Positions 1 to 8,813 of a DNA stretch of 51,991 bases are shown here, in pieces. Both the position numbers and the translations under genes were made by a program. Positions within the stretch are counted from its first letter, which is position 1. Every line of letters begins with the position of its first letter. This DNA comes from JBDTOX01 sp039933015. GTDB taxonomy: Bacteria; Pseudomonadota; Gammaproteobacteria; Burkholderiales; Methylophilaceae. The stretch is from the NCBI GenBank assembly GCA_039933015.1, contig JBDTOX010000072.1, positions 1 through 51,991 on the forward strand, read 5' to 3'. The notes beneath the pieces are model-generated. The model was not told the origin of the DNA, did no database searches, and saw only the letters and a program-made list of their open reading frames with translations.

Positions 1-121
1 TATCCTGATTGCACTGAATCTTTGTGCTTGCTGGATTTGAGAAAATAAAGGGGTTTGAGGGCACGGTCGGATACATTGCGAGCCAGACAACTAAAGCTGC
101 AAGATCAGGCGCGAAAGCGAC
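1..121. other. left-edge stretch, no gene assigned
   Basis: This segment lies downstream of the thiO-like stop. On the minus strand an ATG at position 76 opens 25 codons that run off the left edge. It is too short to identify and has no clear ribosome binding site. It could be the start of a further gene in the same direction or plain intergenic DNA. Confidence 0.3.
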
Positions 122-1210
122 TCAACTCATGGCGAATGGTCTTACATCAGGCAAAGGCTGCTCACCACAAATCAACGCGGCGACCATTTTGGAACTGCAT
201 GGCGCCATGGTCAGGCCATAGCGAAAATGGCCTGTATTCAGATAAAGATTTTCCACCATAGGATGCCCTGCAATTGTCGGCAGGTTTTCCGGTGTGCCTG
301 GCCGCAGGCCGCTCCAGTGCTTGAGTATAGGCATATTTTTGAGCGCAGGTAGAATAGCCTCAGCTTTCGCACTCAAGTCATTTTTAACGCTTTCCGTGGT
401 GGACGTATCAAAACCCACGTCTTCAAGCGTACTGCCTGCGAGCAGTAATCCACCTTTACGCGGCACCAGATAAAAACCTTCTCGATAAACCATGTGCTCC
501 AGTGCCTGAGCCGGCTGCTGATAGAGCAAAATCTGACCGCGCATGGGTTTGATGTTGAGCTTCATGGCATTTGCACGCAGCAGTTCAAAACTCCACGCGC
601 CTGAAGTGACCACAAACTTGTCTGCTTGCAGCTTTTCACCGTGCACCGTTTCCCACTCGTCCAGACGCTCTAGTTCTGGCAGCGGTTTCAATTGCGTGTG
701 CTCGAGCAATTTAACGCCCTGTATTTCCAGCGCCTTACGCAAGGCCTGGAGCAGGTGCGGCGGGCGCACCTGGCCAACCGTGGGTAACCACAAGCCATCA
801 CCGGGACTCAAGGACTGCACAATGAGCTGCGAAGCAAGTGCAGGCTCGGCTGCAACATGATTAGCAGCACACCAGGCTTGCGCTGCTTCGCTATCAAATT
901 TGGGCAGTATCAGCAGACCGCTTTGCTGATATTCCGGATCTATACCGGTGGCGCTATGCAAACGCTCACAAAGCGCTGGGTAAAGGCTGGCGCCGATCAA
1001 GACCAGCTTGTTTACCGCATCGGAGTATAGCCACGGCAGCAGCGGGAACAAAAGGCCCGCGCCAGCCCACGAGGCCTCGCCGGAATTCTGGCTGGCTATT
1101 TCCCCACGCTCCACCAGCGTCACGCGGCAGCCGCGATCGGCCAGCTCCAGAGCGGTAAGGCAGCCTACAATGCCGCCTCCGGCGACCAATACATGTGTGC
1201 TCATATTCAT
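122..1210 (-). CDS. thiO: FAD-dependent amino-acid oxidase, glycine oxidase ThiO-like
   Basis: A 362-residue flavoprotein of the DAO family. The N-terminus carries the dinucleotide-binding fingerprint VAGGGIVG (about residues 9-16) followed by an acidic residue ending the second strand (LVERGE). The C-terminus has the family's second FAD-contact region (SGLRPGTPENLPTI, then NTGHFRYGLTMAP). By family knowledge such enzymes oxidise glycine to the imine used for the thiazole of thiamine, but related members oxidise other amines. The start overlaps the stop of the antiporter gene by four bases (ATGA), so the two are probably co-transcribed and translationally coupled. A second ATG lies two codons in. 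No other thiamine gene is in view, so the exact substrate is inferred. Confidence 0.8.
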   Translation of the reverse strand: MNMSTHVLVAGGGIVGCLTALELADRGCRVTLVERGEIASQNSGEASWAGAGLLFPLLPWLYSDAVNKLVLIGASLYPALCERLHSATGIDPEYQQSGLLILPKFDSEAAQAWCAANHVAAEPALASQLIVQSLSPGDGLWLPTVGQVRPPHLLQALRKALEIQGVKLLEHTQLKPLPELERLDEWETVHGEKLQADKFVVTSGAWSFELLRANAMKLNIKPMRGQILLYQQPAQALEHMVYREGFYLVPRKGGLLLAGSTLEDVGFDTSTTESVKNDLSAKAEAILPALKNMPILKHWSGLRPGTPENLPTIAGHPMVENLYLNTGHFRYGLTMAPCSSKMVAALICGEQPLPDVRPFAMS

Positions 1211-3183
1211 CGTCCAGTCAGCAATACTTTTTCAGCATCAATTAAATCCTGCGGCCGGCCTAGCAAGACCACGACATCGGTTGCTGCAAACACAGATTCG
1301 GGTTGAGCTTCGTAAGGCCTGAAACTGTTGCGACGTATGGTTTTCACTTCTACCTGATAGCCTTCCAGGCCCATATCTATGACACGTTTGCCTACGCAGT
1401 AAGCCAATGGTGGAATGACCACGGAATGTAGCCGCGGCTGATTTTTTTCCAGATCTTCCTGTTGTTCAACGTCGGAAACGCCATGGAAAAAGCCGCGGAA
1501 CATTTTGTAGCGCTCTTCGCGGAAACGGCGAATGCGCTTAACCACCCTGTTGAGCGGCACACCGAGCAGCACCAGCGCATGCGAGGCCAGCATCAAGCTG
1601 CCTTCCAGCACCTCGGGCACGACTTCCGTAGCGCCCGCTTCACGGAAGGCTTCCATGTTGGAATCGTCGACAGTACGTACAATCACCGGCAGCTGCTGAT
1701 AGTTCTCCTGCACCACATGCAGGATTTTCATGGCCGATGGCGCATCGTTATAACTCACAATCAAGGCCTTGGCGCGCTCGATACCGGCAGCGCGCAATAC
1801 AATGTGCTTGCCGGCATCGCCATACATCACATTTTCACCCGCGACGGCGGCTTCTTGCACACGCGAAGGATCAATATCCAATGCAATAAACGGAATATTC
1901 TCTTCCGTTAAAAATCGCGCCAAATACTGACCGCTACGGCCAAAGCCGCAAATGATGACGTGGCCGGACAACTCCCTGCCGACCGCTTTGATGTCTTCGA
2001 TCTGCCGGCTGCGGTTACGTGTATAGCTGCGCGAGAAAAACTCCGCTATCTCCAGATTACGCTGAATAATAAACGGCGCAACCACCATGGACAGCAGCGA
2101 TGCAGCCAGTACCACCTGCAAAGCTTGCGCACTGAGCAGGCCATTTTCCAGCCCTAAAGCCAGCAGCACAAAACTGAATTCACCAGCCTGCGCCAGCGTG
2201 ACGCCAGCTCGTACGGCAACGCCTGGCTCATAGCCGAAAGCCCGGCTGGAAAGCGCTACCACTACAGACTTAAATATAATCAACCCGACCAGCACCAGCA
2301 ACACCATGCCAATATTGGAGGCTAGTTGCTGGATATCCAGCAGCATGCCTACCGTCACGAAAAACAGCCCCAGCAAAATATCGCGGAAAGAAGCGATATC
2401 CGATTCCACCTCGTAGCGATAGCGCGTTTCAGAAATCAGCATGCCTGCAATGAATGCTCCCAGCGCGTACGAGAGGCCAGCTAATTTGGTGGCGAACGCG
2501 AGCATCAAAGTTACCATCAGTACATTCATGACGAATAGCTCACGTGAGCGTTGGCGTGCGACTAGGCCAAACCAGCGATTCATCAAGTTTTTGCCAAACA
2601 CAAATAGCAGGGTCAGCAGGCCTGCCGCCTTGAGCAAGGCAATGCTCAATGTGCTGGTCAAGTCCCCCGTATGCGCTGATAAAGCAGGAATCAAGACCAG
2701 CAAAGGCACTACAGCAATATCCTGGAACAACAGCACGCCGATAGCCAGGCGACCATGACGCGAATTTAGATCCAGGCGCTCAACCAGCATTTTTGAGACT
2801 ATCGCAGTGGAAGACATAGCCAGCGCGCCACCGATCACCAAAGCCTCGGGCCAGCTCAAACCTATTAAGACACCGCCTCCCATAACCACCGCCAGCGTAA
2901 TGCCGACTTGCGCCCCACCCACGCCCAGCACAATGCGGCGCATGGAATACAGCTGCGGCAAGCTGAATTCCAGACCTATACTAAACATCAGGAAGACGAT
3001 GCCGAACTCCGCCAATTCGCGGTTGGCTTCCGTGTCAGGCAAGATGCCAAAGGTCTGCGGGCCTAGCGCCAACCCCACCAGGAAGTAAGCCAGCATGGTT
3101 GGCAAGCCAAAAGCACGAAACAAGGCAACTACCAGCACCGAACTGGTCAGAAGAATCAAAATTGTGGGGAGAGTTTCATGCAT
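1207..3183 (-). CDS. Kef-type monovalent cation:proton antiporter (CPA2) with TrkA domains
   Basis: About 658 residues. The first ~380 form the multi-helix Na+/H+ exchanger domain, with the conserved region SMSSTAIVSKML-like around residue 110 and GVLLFQD in the middle. A cytoplasmic TrkA-N domain follows, with the NAD-binding motif GFGRSGQ near residue 415, and a TrkA-C domain ends the protein. This is the KefB/KefC/YbaL architecture: potassium efflux in exchange for protons at the inner membrane, gated by nucleotide. The frame extends five codons further to a TTG, but I chose the ATG giving MHETLPT, which matches how the family usually begins. The gene is divergent from kdsD, with about 100 bases between, and overlaps the flavoenzyme gene downstream. 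The transported ion is inferred. Confidence 0.88.
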   Translation of the reverse strand: MHETLPTILILLTSSVLVVALFRAFGLPTMLAYFLVGLALGPQTFGILPDTEANRELAEFGIVFLMFSIGLEFSLPQLYSMRRIVLGVGGAQVGITLAVVMGGGVLIGLSWPEALVIGGALAMSSTAIVSKMLVERLDLNSRHGRLAIGVLLFQDIAVVPLLVLIPALSAHTGDLTSTLSIALLKAAGLLTLLFVFGKNLMNRWFGLVARQRSRELFVMNVLMVTLMLAFATKLAGLSYALGAFIAGMLISETRYRYEVESDIASFRDILLGLFFVTVGMLLDIQQLASNIGMVLLVLVGLIIFKSVVVALSSRAFGYEPGVAVRAGVTLAQAGEFSFVLLALGLENGLLSAQALQVVLAASLLSMVVAPFIIQRNLEIAEFFSRSYTRNRSRQIEDIKAVGRELSGHVIICGFGRSGQYLARFLTEENIPFIALDIDPSRVQEAAVAGENVMYGDAGKHIVLRAAGIERAKALIVSYNDAPSAMKILHVVQENYQQLPVIVRTVDDSNMEAFREAGATEVVPEVLEGSLMLASHALVLLGVPLNRVVKRIRRFREERYKMFRGFFHGVSDVEQQEDLEKNQPRLHSVVIPPLAYCVGKRVIDMGLEGYQVEVKTIRRNSFRPYEAQPESVFAATDVVVLLGRPQDLIDAEKVLLTGR

Positions 3184-3283
3184 AAGCAGCTTAGGCAAAA
3201 TTTATGCCGACTTTGATAAAAGTCGAGGTTATTTGTGCGTGTATCCTTTATTCGCAGGACATTCCCTTTTATACTTGGTATGT

Positions 3284-4279
3284 ATGGGAATATCCAAATT
3301 ACATCAATCTGGCACCAAACCACCGCTGGAATTAGCCCGAGAAGTGTTAATGATAGAAGCACGCGAGGTTGAAGCACTAGCTCAGCGTCTTGATGACAGC
3401 TTCACTCGCGCCATTGCCCTCATTTTACAATGCCATGGTCGCGTTGTGGTAAGCGGCATGGGGAAATCCGGCCATATCGGCTGTAAAATTGCAGCCACAC
3501 TGGCCAGCACCGGGACGCCCGCATTTTTCATGCATCCCGCTGAAGCCAGTCATGGCGATCTTGGCATGATAACCAAGGATGATGTTGTCATCGCACTCTC
3601 CAATTCCGGCGAAAGCGATGAATTGCTTGCGATTCTGCCCTTGCTCAAACGCATGGGCGCCAAGCTGATCAGCTTGACCGGCAATCCGAAGTCAACACTG
3701 GCAAAACAGGCTGATGTGCACCTGGATGCCCATGTATCACAAGAAGCCTGTCCATTAGGCTTATCACCGACTGCCAGCACTACCGCAACGCTGGCCCTGG
3801 GTGACGCACTGGCCGTCACCCTGCTTGATCAGCGCGGTTTCTCGGCAGACGATTTTGCACGCTCGCATCCCGGCGGCAGTCTGGGGCGACGCCTGCTGGT
3901 GCATGTGCACGATGTCATGCGCGTGGGCGACGCCATTCCCAGTGTGCCTCTGGAGGCTTCGCTTTCTCTCGGCCTCATGGAAATGTCACGCAAAGGTTTG
4001 GGCATGACCGCGATAGTGGATAGTGCAGGTAAGGCCGTCGGTGTTTTCACCGATGGCGATTTGCGCCGTGCTTTTGAAAATGGTGTAAGTGTAACGACTA
4101 CTTGCATGCGTGATGTCGTACACACCGACCCATTGAGCATTAGCCCCAATCAGCTGGCGGTAGATGCTGTAGAACTGATGGAACAACAAAAAATTAGTGC
4201 CCTGTTAGTGATGGACGCACAGGGTAATCTGGTCGGTGCACTCAATATGCACGACTTACTTAGAGCAAAGGTGGTGTAA
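3284..4279 (+). CDS. kdsD: arabinose-5-phosphate isomerase KdsD
   Basis: A 331-residue SIS-domain sugar isomerase followed by a pair of CBS domains. It converts ribulose-5-phosphate to arabinose-5-phosphate, the first step of KDO synthesis for lipopolysaccharide. Visible landmarks are GMGKSGHIG (about residues 55-63), the STTATLALGDALAV segment typical of the family, the SHPGGSLGRRL loop, and the CBS signature FTDGDLRR. The open frame extends 63 codons upstream into the divergent promoter region, but the family length and start fit the ATG at 3284 (MGISKL). There is no clear Shine-Dalgarno sequence. A TATACT hexamer lies about ten bases upstream, so a very short leader is possible. kdsC begins one base after the stop. 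Confidence 0.95.
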   Translation: MGISKLHQSGTKPPLELAREVLMIEAREVEALAQRLDDSFTRAIALILQCHGRVVVSGMGKSGHIGCKIAATLASTGTPAFFMHPAEASHGDLGMITKDDVVIALSNSGESDELLAILPLLKRMGAKLISLTGNPKSTLAKQADVHLDAHVSQEACPLGLSPTASTTATLALGDALAVTLLDQRGFSADDFARSHPGGSLGRRLLVHVHDVMRVGDAIPSVPLEASLSLGLMEMSRKGLGMTAIVDSAGKAVGVFTDGDLRRAFENGVSVTTTCMRDVVHTDPLSISPNQLAVDAVELMEQQKISALLVMDAQGNLVGALNMHDLLRAKVV

Positions 4280-4280
4280 C

Positions 4281-4823
4281 GTGAGCACTGTGGAAACAAA
4301 CAAAGAAATCGAAGATCGCGCAAAACGCATCAAAGTCGTTATATTCGATGTAGATGGCGTAATGACCAACGGTGGATTGATTCTGGGAGATGATGGCCTT
4401 GAGTACAAAGCCTTTCACTCACAGGACGGGCTGGGCATGAAGTTGCTCAAAGCCAGTGGCGTGCAAATGGCGCTAATTACCGGGCGCACTTCCAACGTGG
4501 TCGTCAAGCGCGCAGAAAACACGGGGGTCGCGCGTTTTTATCAAGGCATTGAGGACAAGCTTGAAGCTTTTAATGAACTGTTAAAGGAGTTTCAGATCTC
4601 AGCAGAAGACTGTGCTTTCATGGGTGACGACGTGGTTGACTTGCCGCCCATGCGCCGCTGCGGGTTCGCTGTGACGGTGCCTCACGCAATGCCGCTGGTA
4701 AAGGAGCACTCGCATTACATTACAACACGTGGCGCAGGGAGCGGTGCGGTGCGGGAAGTCTGCGAGCTGATCATGCGCGCACAAGGCACATTCGACGCTC
4801 AGATGGCACAATATTTAAAGTAG
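4281..4823 (+). CDS. kdsC: 3-deoxy-D-manno-octulosonate-8-phosphate phosphatase KdsC
   Basis: About 180 residues of HAD superfamily class C0. It dephosphorylates KDO-8-phosphate to KDO in the cytoplasm. The nucleophile motif FDVDGVMT lies near residue 20, the motif II threonine is in LITGRTS, and motif IV is MGDDVVDLP near residue 115. The start is taken as GTG at 4281, one base after the kdsD stop, with AAAGGTGG as ribosome binding site inside the end of kdsD. The ATG at 4236 inside kdsD would add a 15-residue tail unlike the family. The tight kdsD-kdsC spacing places both KDO steps in one operon with the lpt genes. Confidence 0.95.
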   Translation: MSTVETNKEIEDRAKRIKVVIFDVDGVMTNGGLILGDDGLEYKAFHSQDGLGMKLLKASGVQMALITGRTSNVVVKRAENTGVARFYQGIEDKLEAFNELLKEFQISAEDCAFMGDDVVDLPPMRRCGFAVTVPHAMPLVKEHSHYITTRGAGSGAVREVCELIMRAQGTFDAQMAQYLK

Positions 4824-4847
4824 ATGGCTGATTAAGAGCTACATTGC

Positions 4848-5594
4848 ATGCATGGTCGCCCTACTGTTTTGTTTCCACTGGCACTGCTGGCACTGCTGGC
4901 GCTGCTTACGCTATGGATCGACCGCACCGTGCACATACCGCAGCACAAGCCGGATGGCAATACACGGCATGACCCTGACTATATGGTGAGTAATTTTGTC
5001 ACGACCAAGACGGATATGTATGGCAATCTGCGCTACGTGCTGGCCGCCGTCGACATGAAGCACTATCCGGATGATGACAGTACCGAGCTGGTACGGCCAC
5101 GCTATACCCAGTACAACGTTGGCAGGCCCTATACCCAGATTGAAGGTCAACGGGGATTGGTATCCAGCAATGGCGAGAATGTTCAATTCATGGATAATGT
5201 AAAGGTAGTGCGTCAGGCCTTCAAAGACAGGGGCGAAATGATTGTGCTGACGGAATATTTGAACGTGACACCCAAAAGCGATATCGCCACCACCGATAAG
5301 CCGGTAGTGATTTTGCAGGCGCCGAAAACCGTGATTCATGCAACAGGCATGATTTACGATAAAAAACGGCGTACCGTGCAATTGCTGAAACATGTGCGCG
5401 TGCATTATGAGCGGCCTGAGACCCCTGCTCCGCTTCCCGCAAATAAAGCCAAAAGCCCGAATAAAACTTCGCGCGCAACAACTACAAGTAAAAACGCGGG
5501 CAAAGCAAAGGCCCGGCAGTCCAGAACCAGCGGAAACGCAGCAACTAAAACCACGCCTAACCAGAACAACACGCGGACTCGGAGACCACAATGA
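4848..5594 (+). CDS. lptC: LPS export protein LptC with long basic tail
   Basis: 248 residues. A single N-terminal membrane segment (about residues 8-24, rich in Leu/Ala) is followed by the periplasmic beta-jellyroll of the LptC family (DPDYMVSNF, then TQYNVGRPYTQIEGQRG). LptC sits on the LptB2FG transporter and passes lipopolysaccharide to LptA. Family members are usually about 190 residues. This one carries about 50 extra C-terminal residues made mostly of Lys, Arg, Thr, Ser, Asn, Pro and Ala (for example NKTSRATTTSKNAGKAKAR), which look disordered and highly basic. The stop overlaps the lptA start by four bases (ATGA), so no frameshift is needed to explain the tail. Confidence 0.92.
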   Translation: MHGRPTVLFPLALLALLALLTLWIDRTVHIPQHKPDGNTRHDPDYMVSNFVTTKTDMYGNLRYVLAAVDMKHYPDDDSTELVRPRYTQYNVGRPYTQIEGQRGLVSSNGENVQFMDNVKVVRQAFKDRGEMIVLTEYLNVTPKSDIATTDKPVVILQAPKTVIHATGMIYDKKRRTVQLLKHVRVHYERPETPAPLPANKAKSPNKTSRATTTSKNAGKAKARQSRTSGNAATKTTPNQNNTRTRRPQ

Positions 5595-6148
5595 GCAAAC
5601 TGCATCGCCCCAGCCTGCTAGCCATCATTCTGATGTTGCTAACTTTTAATGCGAGTGCAGAAAAAGCTGATCGCGACAAACCCATTGATCTTGAAGCCGA
5701 TACGCTCACGGTGAATGATGCCAAGAAAACCAGCACCTACACCGGAAACGTAATCCTGACGCAAGGCACATTGATCATACATGCTGACAAACTGATAGTG
5801 CGCGAGGATCAGGAGGGCTTTCAGCACAGCACGTCTTATGGCAACCCGACCACCTTCAAACAGAAACGTGAAGGCAAGAACGAATATATAGAGGGTAGCG
5901 GACAACGTATCGAGTACGATGCGCGCATGGACAAAGTGCAGCTTTATACCAAGGCCTGGGTAAAACGCGCTGATGATGTGGTCAATGGCGATTACATCAT
6001 GTATGACGCCAATGCCGAGTATGCCGAAGTCCTGGGCGGAGGCTCACAGTCAAATACCGCGGGCACATCTGGCGGCCGCGTAAAGGCTGTGATCCAACCT
6101 AAGAAGAAAGCGGTTCCAGCCAGTGGTCAACCTACACCCAATCCATAA
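5591..6148 (+). CDS. lptA: periplasmic LPS bridge protein LptA
   Basis: 185 residues. A cleavable signal peptide ends near ASA (about residue 23). The OstA/LptA beta-jellyroll follows, recognisable from PIDLEADTLTVNDAKKTSTY, TGNVILTQGTL and the region ending MDKVQLYTKAWVKR. LptA polymerises in the periplasm and bridges LptC to LptD for lipopolysaccharide transport. The start overlaps lptC by four bases. The C-terminus is a short Lys/Pro-rich tail. A 78-base gap, filled by a 25-codon mini-ORF, separates it from lptB. Confidence 0.94.
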   Translation: MSKLHRPSLLAIILMLLTFNASAEKADRDKPIDLEADTLTVNDAKKTSTYTGNVILTQGTLIIHADKLIVREDQEGFQHSTSYGNPTTFKQKREGKNEYIEGSGQRIEYDARMDKVQLYTKAWVKRADDVVNGDYIMYDANAEYAEVLGGGSQSNTAGTSGGRVKAVIQPKKKAVPASGQPTPNP

Positions 6149-6152
6149 AGAT

Positions 6153-6230
6153 ATGCATCGTAGCGAAGCCATGGCATTACAGCCCGCCACATCGCTACAA
6201 GCGCAATTAATAGAACTGCTGGCAATATGA
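6153..6230 (+). CDS. candidate 25-codon mini-ORF bridging lptA and lptB
   Basis: ATG at 6153 opens 25 codons. The peptide begins MHRSEAMALQ and ends IELLAI, and its TGA stop (6228-6230) overlaps the lptB ATG (6227-6229) as ATGA. lptB itself has no recognisable Shine-Dalgarno sequence just upstream, so ribosomes finishing this frame could feed lptB. No homology is recognised. It could be chance, since the gap is short and ATGA overlaps arise easily. Confidence 0.3.
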   Translation: MHRSEAMALQPATSLQAQLIELLAI

Positions 6231-6949
6231 GCGAATTGAGTGTCGAAAATCTGCGCAAGCAATACAAGGCGCGTACCGTGGTGCACGATATATCCTTGCA
6301 ACTCAACAGTGGCGAGGTGGTAGGATTGCTTGGCCCTAACGGCGCAGGCAAGACCACCAGTTTTTACATGATGGTAGGCTTGGTGCGCCTGGATGCCGGC
6401 CGCATTCTGCTCGATGGCAAAGACTTGAGCCGACTGCCGATTCACCAGCGCGCGCGTCTCGGTCTCTCTTACCTGCCGCAAGAACCTTCAATTTTCCGCA
6501 AGATGACGGTCGCAGAAAACATCATGGCGATATTGGAGCTGCAAAAGCTCACTGCAGAGGAAATGGAAGATCAGCTCGAATCTCTGCTGCACGAGCTACA
6601 TATCACGCATATCCGCAACAACATGGCCATCAGCCTTTCTGGCGGCGAGCGGCGCCGTGTAGAAATTGCCCGCTGCCTGGCCACTAACCCCAGCTTTATT
6701 CTGCTCGATGAACCCTTTGCCGGTATCGATCCGATTGCGGTGCTGGATATTCAGAAAATCATTCGTTTTCTCACTGAGCGCAATATAGGGGTATTGATTA
6801 CCGACCATAACGTGCGCGAAACACTAGGAATATGCGACAGAGCGTATATAGTGAATGAAGGCCGGGTGTTTGCTGCTGGACGGCCCAGCGACATTATCCA
6901 TAATGATAGCGTCAAAGAAGTATATCTCGGCAAGGATTTCCGCCTGTAA
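6227..6949 (+). CDS. lptB: LPS export ABC transporter ATP-binding protein LptB
   Basis: A 240-residue ABC ATPase that powers lipopolysaccharide extraction from the inner membrane as part of LptB2FG. Walker A is GPNGAGKTT (about residues 36-44), the Q-loop region is YLPQEPSIF, the signature is LSGGERRR, Walker B is ILLDEPFAG, and the H-loop is in ITDHNVRE. The length is normal. It follows lptC-lptA and precedes rpoN, the standard proteobacterial order. No Shine-Dalgarno sequence is obvious. The start sits on the stop of the preceding mini-ORF. Confidence 0.97.
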   Translation: MSELSVENLRKQYKARTVVHDISLQLNSGEVVGLLGPNGAGKTTSFYMMVGLVRLDAGRILLDGKDLSRLPIHQRARLGLSYLPQEPSIFRKMTVAENIMAILELQKLTAEEMEDQLESLLHELHITHIRNNMAISLSGGERRRVEIARCLATNPSFILLDEPFAGIDPIAVLDIQKIIRFLTERNIGVLITDHNVRETLGICDRAYIVNEGRVFAAGRPSDIIHNDSVKEVYLGKDFRL

Positions 6950-6984
6950 CACACGGTACAGCCGAGGAAGCTAAACTAATTGTC

Positions 6985-8430
6985 ATGAAACAAAGCTTAC
7001 AACTTAAATTTTCTCAACATCTTGCGCTAACCCCGCAGCTGCAACAGTCTATCCGCCTGCTGCAACTCTCCACCCAAGAGTTGCAGCAGGAACTGGAAAC
7101 CCTATTGCAAGCCAACCCCTTGCTGGAACGCGCCGATAAAAACGAAGATGGCTCGGACGTGGAACCGCCAGATATCTTTGTGCCGGCAAGTACAGCATCA
7201 GAAACCACTGTGGCCGTGCCTGAAGAAAGCCCGCGCCAGGAAGAATTCGGTGAGAGTTACCTGGAATTTTCCGGCGGCAACCGCTGGGAGGAGAACAGCT
7301 CCGGCAGTGACGACGACAACGATTTCACTTTTCAGGAAGCCGTCACACTCACGCTCAGGGAACATCTCTTAAGCCAGCTCAAGCTTATGCCGCTATCAGA
7401 GCGAGACCAGACGCTGGCCATGTTTTTGGTGGATGCTATTAACGATGATGGCTATCTGGAGCAGTCGCTGGAGGAACTGGCGGCCATGCTGTCGGAAGAC
7501 TCCGAAATTGATCCCATGGAGCTGCAAACCGCGCTAAAACTTATCCAGCACCTCGACCCGCCCGGTATAGGCGCACGCAATCTGGCGGAGTGCCTGTCAC
7601 TACAGCTGCAAACCCTGCCTGCGGACACGCCGCATCTTAATATCGCCATTGCCGTGGCCGAAAACCACCTACCCTTATTAGGGACACGTGATTACGCCAA
7701 ATTGCGCAAGGTGCTGCACTGCGATGACGAAACCCTGCGCCTGGTACAACAGCTGGTCACCCAGCTCAATCCAAGGCCGGGCGCAGGGTTTACCCATATA
7801 GGCTCGGATCACTATATCCAGCATGAAATTCTCGTGAAAAAAGTTAAAGGCATATGGGTGGCCAGCCTCAATGATGAGGTGGTGCCCAAGCTACGCATCA
7901 ACCAGCTTTATGCCAACATTTTAAAACGTAACCGCGAGAGTTCCAGTCAATATCTAATGAGCCAGATGCAGGAAGCGAAATGGATGATCAAGAATATCCA
8001 GCAGCGCTTTTCTACCATCCTGCGCGTTTCACAAGCCATTGTGGATCGTCAGCGCAACTTTTTTGAGCATGGTGATGTAGCCATGCGGCCATTGGTGCTG
8101 CGCGAAATCGCCGATGAGCTCGGGTTGCACGAATCGACAGTTTCACGCGTTACAACGCGTAAGTACATGCTCACACCACGCGGCGTTTATGAGCTCAAGT
8201 ATTTCTTTGGCAGCCATGTCGCAACGGAATCTGGTGGCGCCTGCTCTGCCACTGCCATCCGCGCGCTCATCAAGCAAATGGTGAACGAAGAAAACCCGAA
8301 AAAACCACTGTCGGATAATCAGATTACCGATATTCTGAGTCATCAAGGCATCGTGGTAGCAAGACGCACTATTGCAAAATACCGCGAGGCTTTGCAGATC
8401 CCCGCGGCCAACCAACGCAAGTCACTTTGA
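6985..8430 (+). CDS. rpoN: RNA polymerase sigma-54 factor RpoN
   Basis: 481 residues with all three sigma-54 regions. The Gln/Leu-rich region I activator-interaction segment is at residues 1-50 (FSQHLALTPQLQQSIRLLQL). An acidic linker rich in Asp/Glu spans about residues 50-120. The core-binding and DNA-binding domains follow, ending in the RpoN box ARRTIAKYRE (about residues 456-465). It directs polymerase to -24/-12 promoters and needs AAA+ activators. The ribosome binding site is probably GAGGAAG 15 bases upstream. All expected parts look intact, which matters because the NtrX-like regulator at 16604-17893 looks unable to activate it. Confidence 0.97.
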   Translation: MKQSLQLKFSQHLALTPQLQQSIRLLQLSTQELQQELETLLQANPLLERADKNEDGSDVEPPDIFVPASTASETTVAVPEESPRQEEFGESYLEFSGGNRWEENSSGSDDDNDFTFQEAVTLTLREHLLSQLKLMPLSERDQTLAMFLVDAINDDGYLEQSLEELAAMLSEDSEIDPMELQTALKLIQHLDPPGIGARNLAECLSLQLQTLPADTPHLNIAIAVAENHLPLLGTRDYAKLRKVLHCDDETLRLVQQLVTQLNPRPGAGFTHIGSDHYIQHEILVKKVKGIWVASLNDEVVPKLRINQLYANILKRNRESSSQYLMSQMQEAKWMIKNIQQRFSTILRVSQAIVDRQRNFFEHGDVAMRPLVLREIADELGLHESTVSRVTTRKYMLTPRGVYELKYFFGSHVATESGGACSATAIRALIKQMVNEENPKKPLSDNQITDILSHQGIVVARRTIAKYREALQIPAANQRKSL

Positions 8431-8457
8431 CGCGCGTTTTCACTGAAGGAGAGCATT

Positions 8458-8784
8458 ATGAACTTGCAATTAATCGGACATCATCTAGAAGTAACTCAAG
8501 CCTTGCGTGATTATCTACTAAGCAAGCTCGCGCGAGTCAGCAATCACTTCGATCATGTGATCGATGTGAGGGTAACATTAAGCGTAGAAAAACTAGTGCA
8601 AAAAGTTGAAGCGACCCTGCACGTACCAGGCAACGATCTGCACGTCGCCTGTACTGATGAGAATATGTATAGCGCGATTGATTTGCTGGCCGACAAACTG
8701 GACCGTCAGGTATTAAAGCATAAAGAAAAACAAGGCGACCATCACAAAGCTAACGGCGCGCTGAAACATCAGGCTATAGAATAA
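8458..8784 (+). CDS. hpf: ribosome hibernation promoting factor HPF (short form)
   Basis: A 108-residue HPF/YfiA family protein starting MNLQLIGHHLEVTQALRDYL. It binds the 30S decoding region and promotes inactive 70S/100S ribosomes in stationary phase. The length and the short His/Lys-rich tail indicate the short gammaproteobacterial-type form rather than the long form with a dimerisation domain. A good ribosome binding site, AAGGAGAG, lies upstream. It sits directly after rpoN as in most proteobacteria, but the ptsN gene that often follows is not here. Confidence 0.95.
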   Translation: MNLQLIGHHLEVTQALRDYLLSKLARVSNHFDHVIDVRVTLSVEKLVQKVEATLHVPGNDLHVACTDENMYSAIDLLADKLDRQVLKHKEKQGDHHKANGALKHQAIE

Positions 8785-8813
8785 GCAAACCGTCACCGGC
8801 GGGATGAGAGGTG

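Noticed and set aside
3095..3283. 63-codon upstream extension of kdsD
   Set aside because: It overlaps the divergent antiporter gene and is not part of the family; the length fits the ATG at 3284.
4911..5591. 226-codon open frame antisense to lptC
   Set aside because: It lies wholly opposite a well-identified gene, has Cys/His/Arg-rich composition, and has no domain or ribosome binding site.
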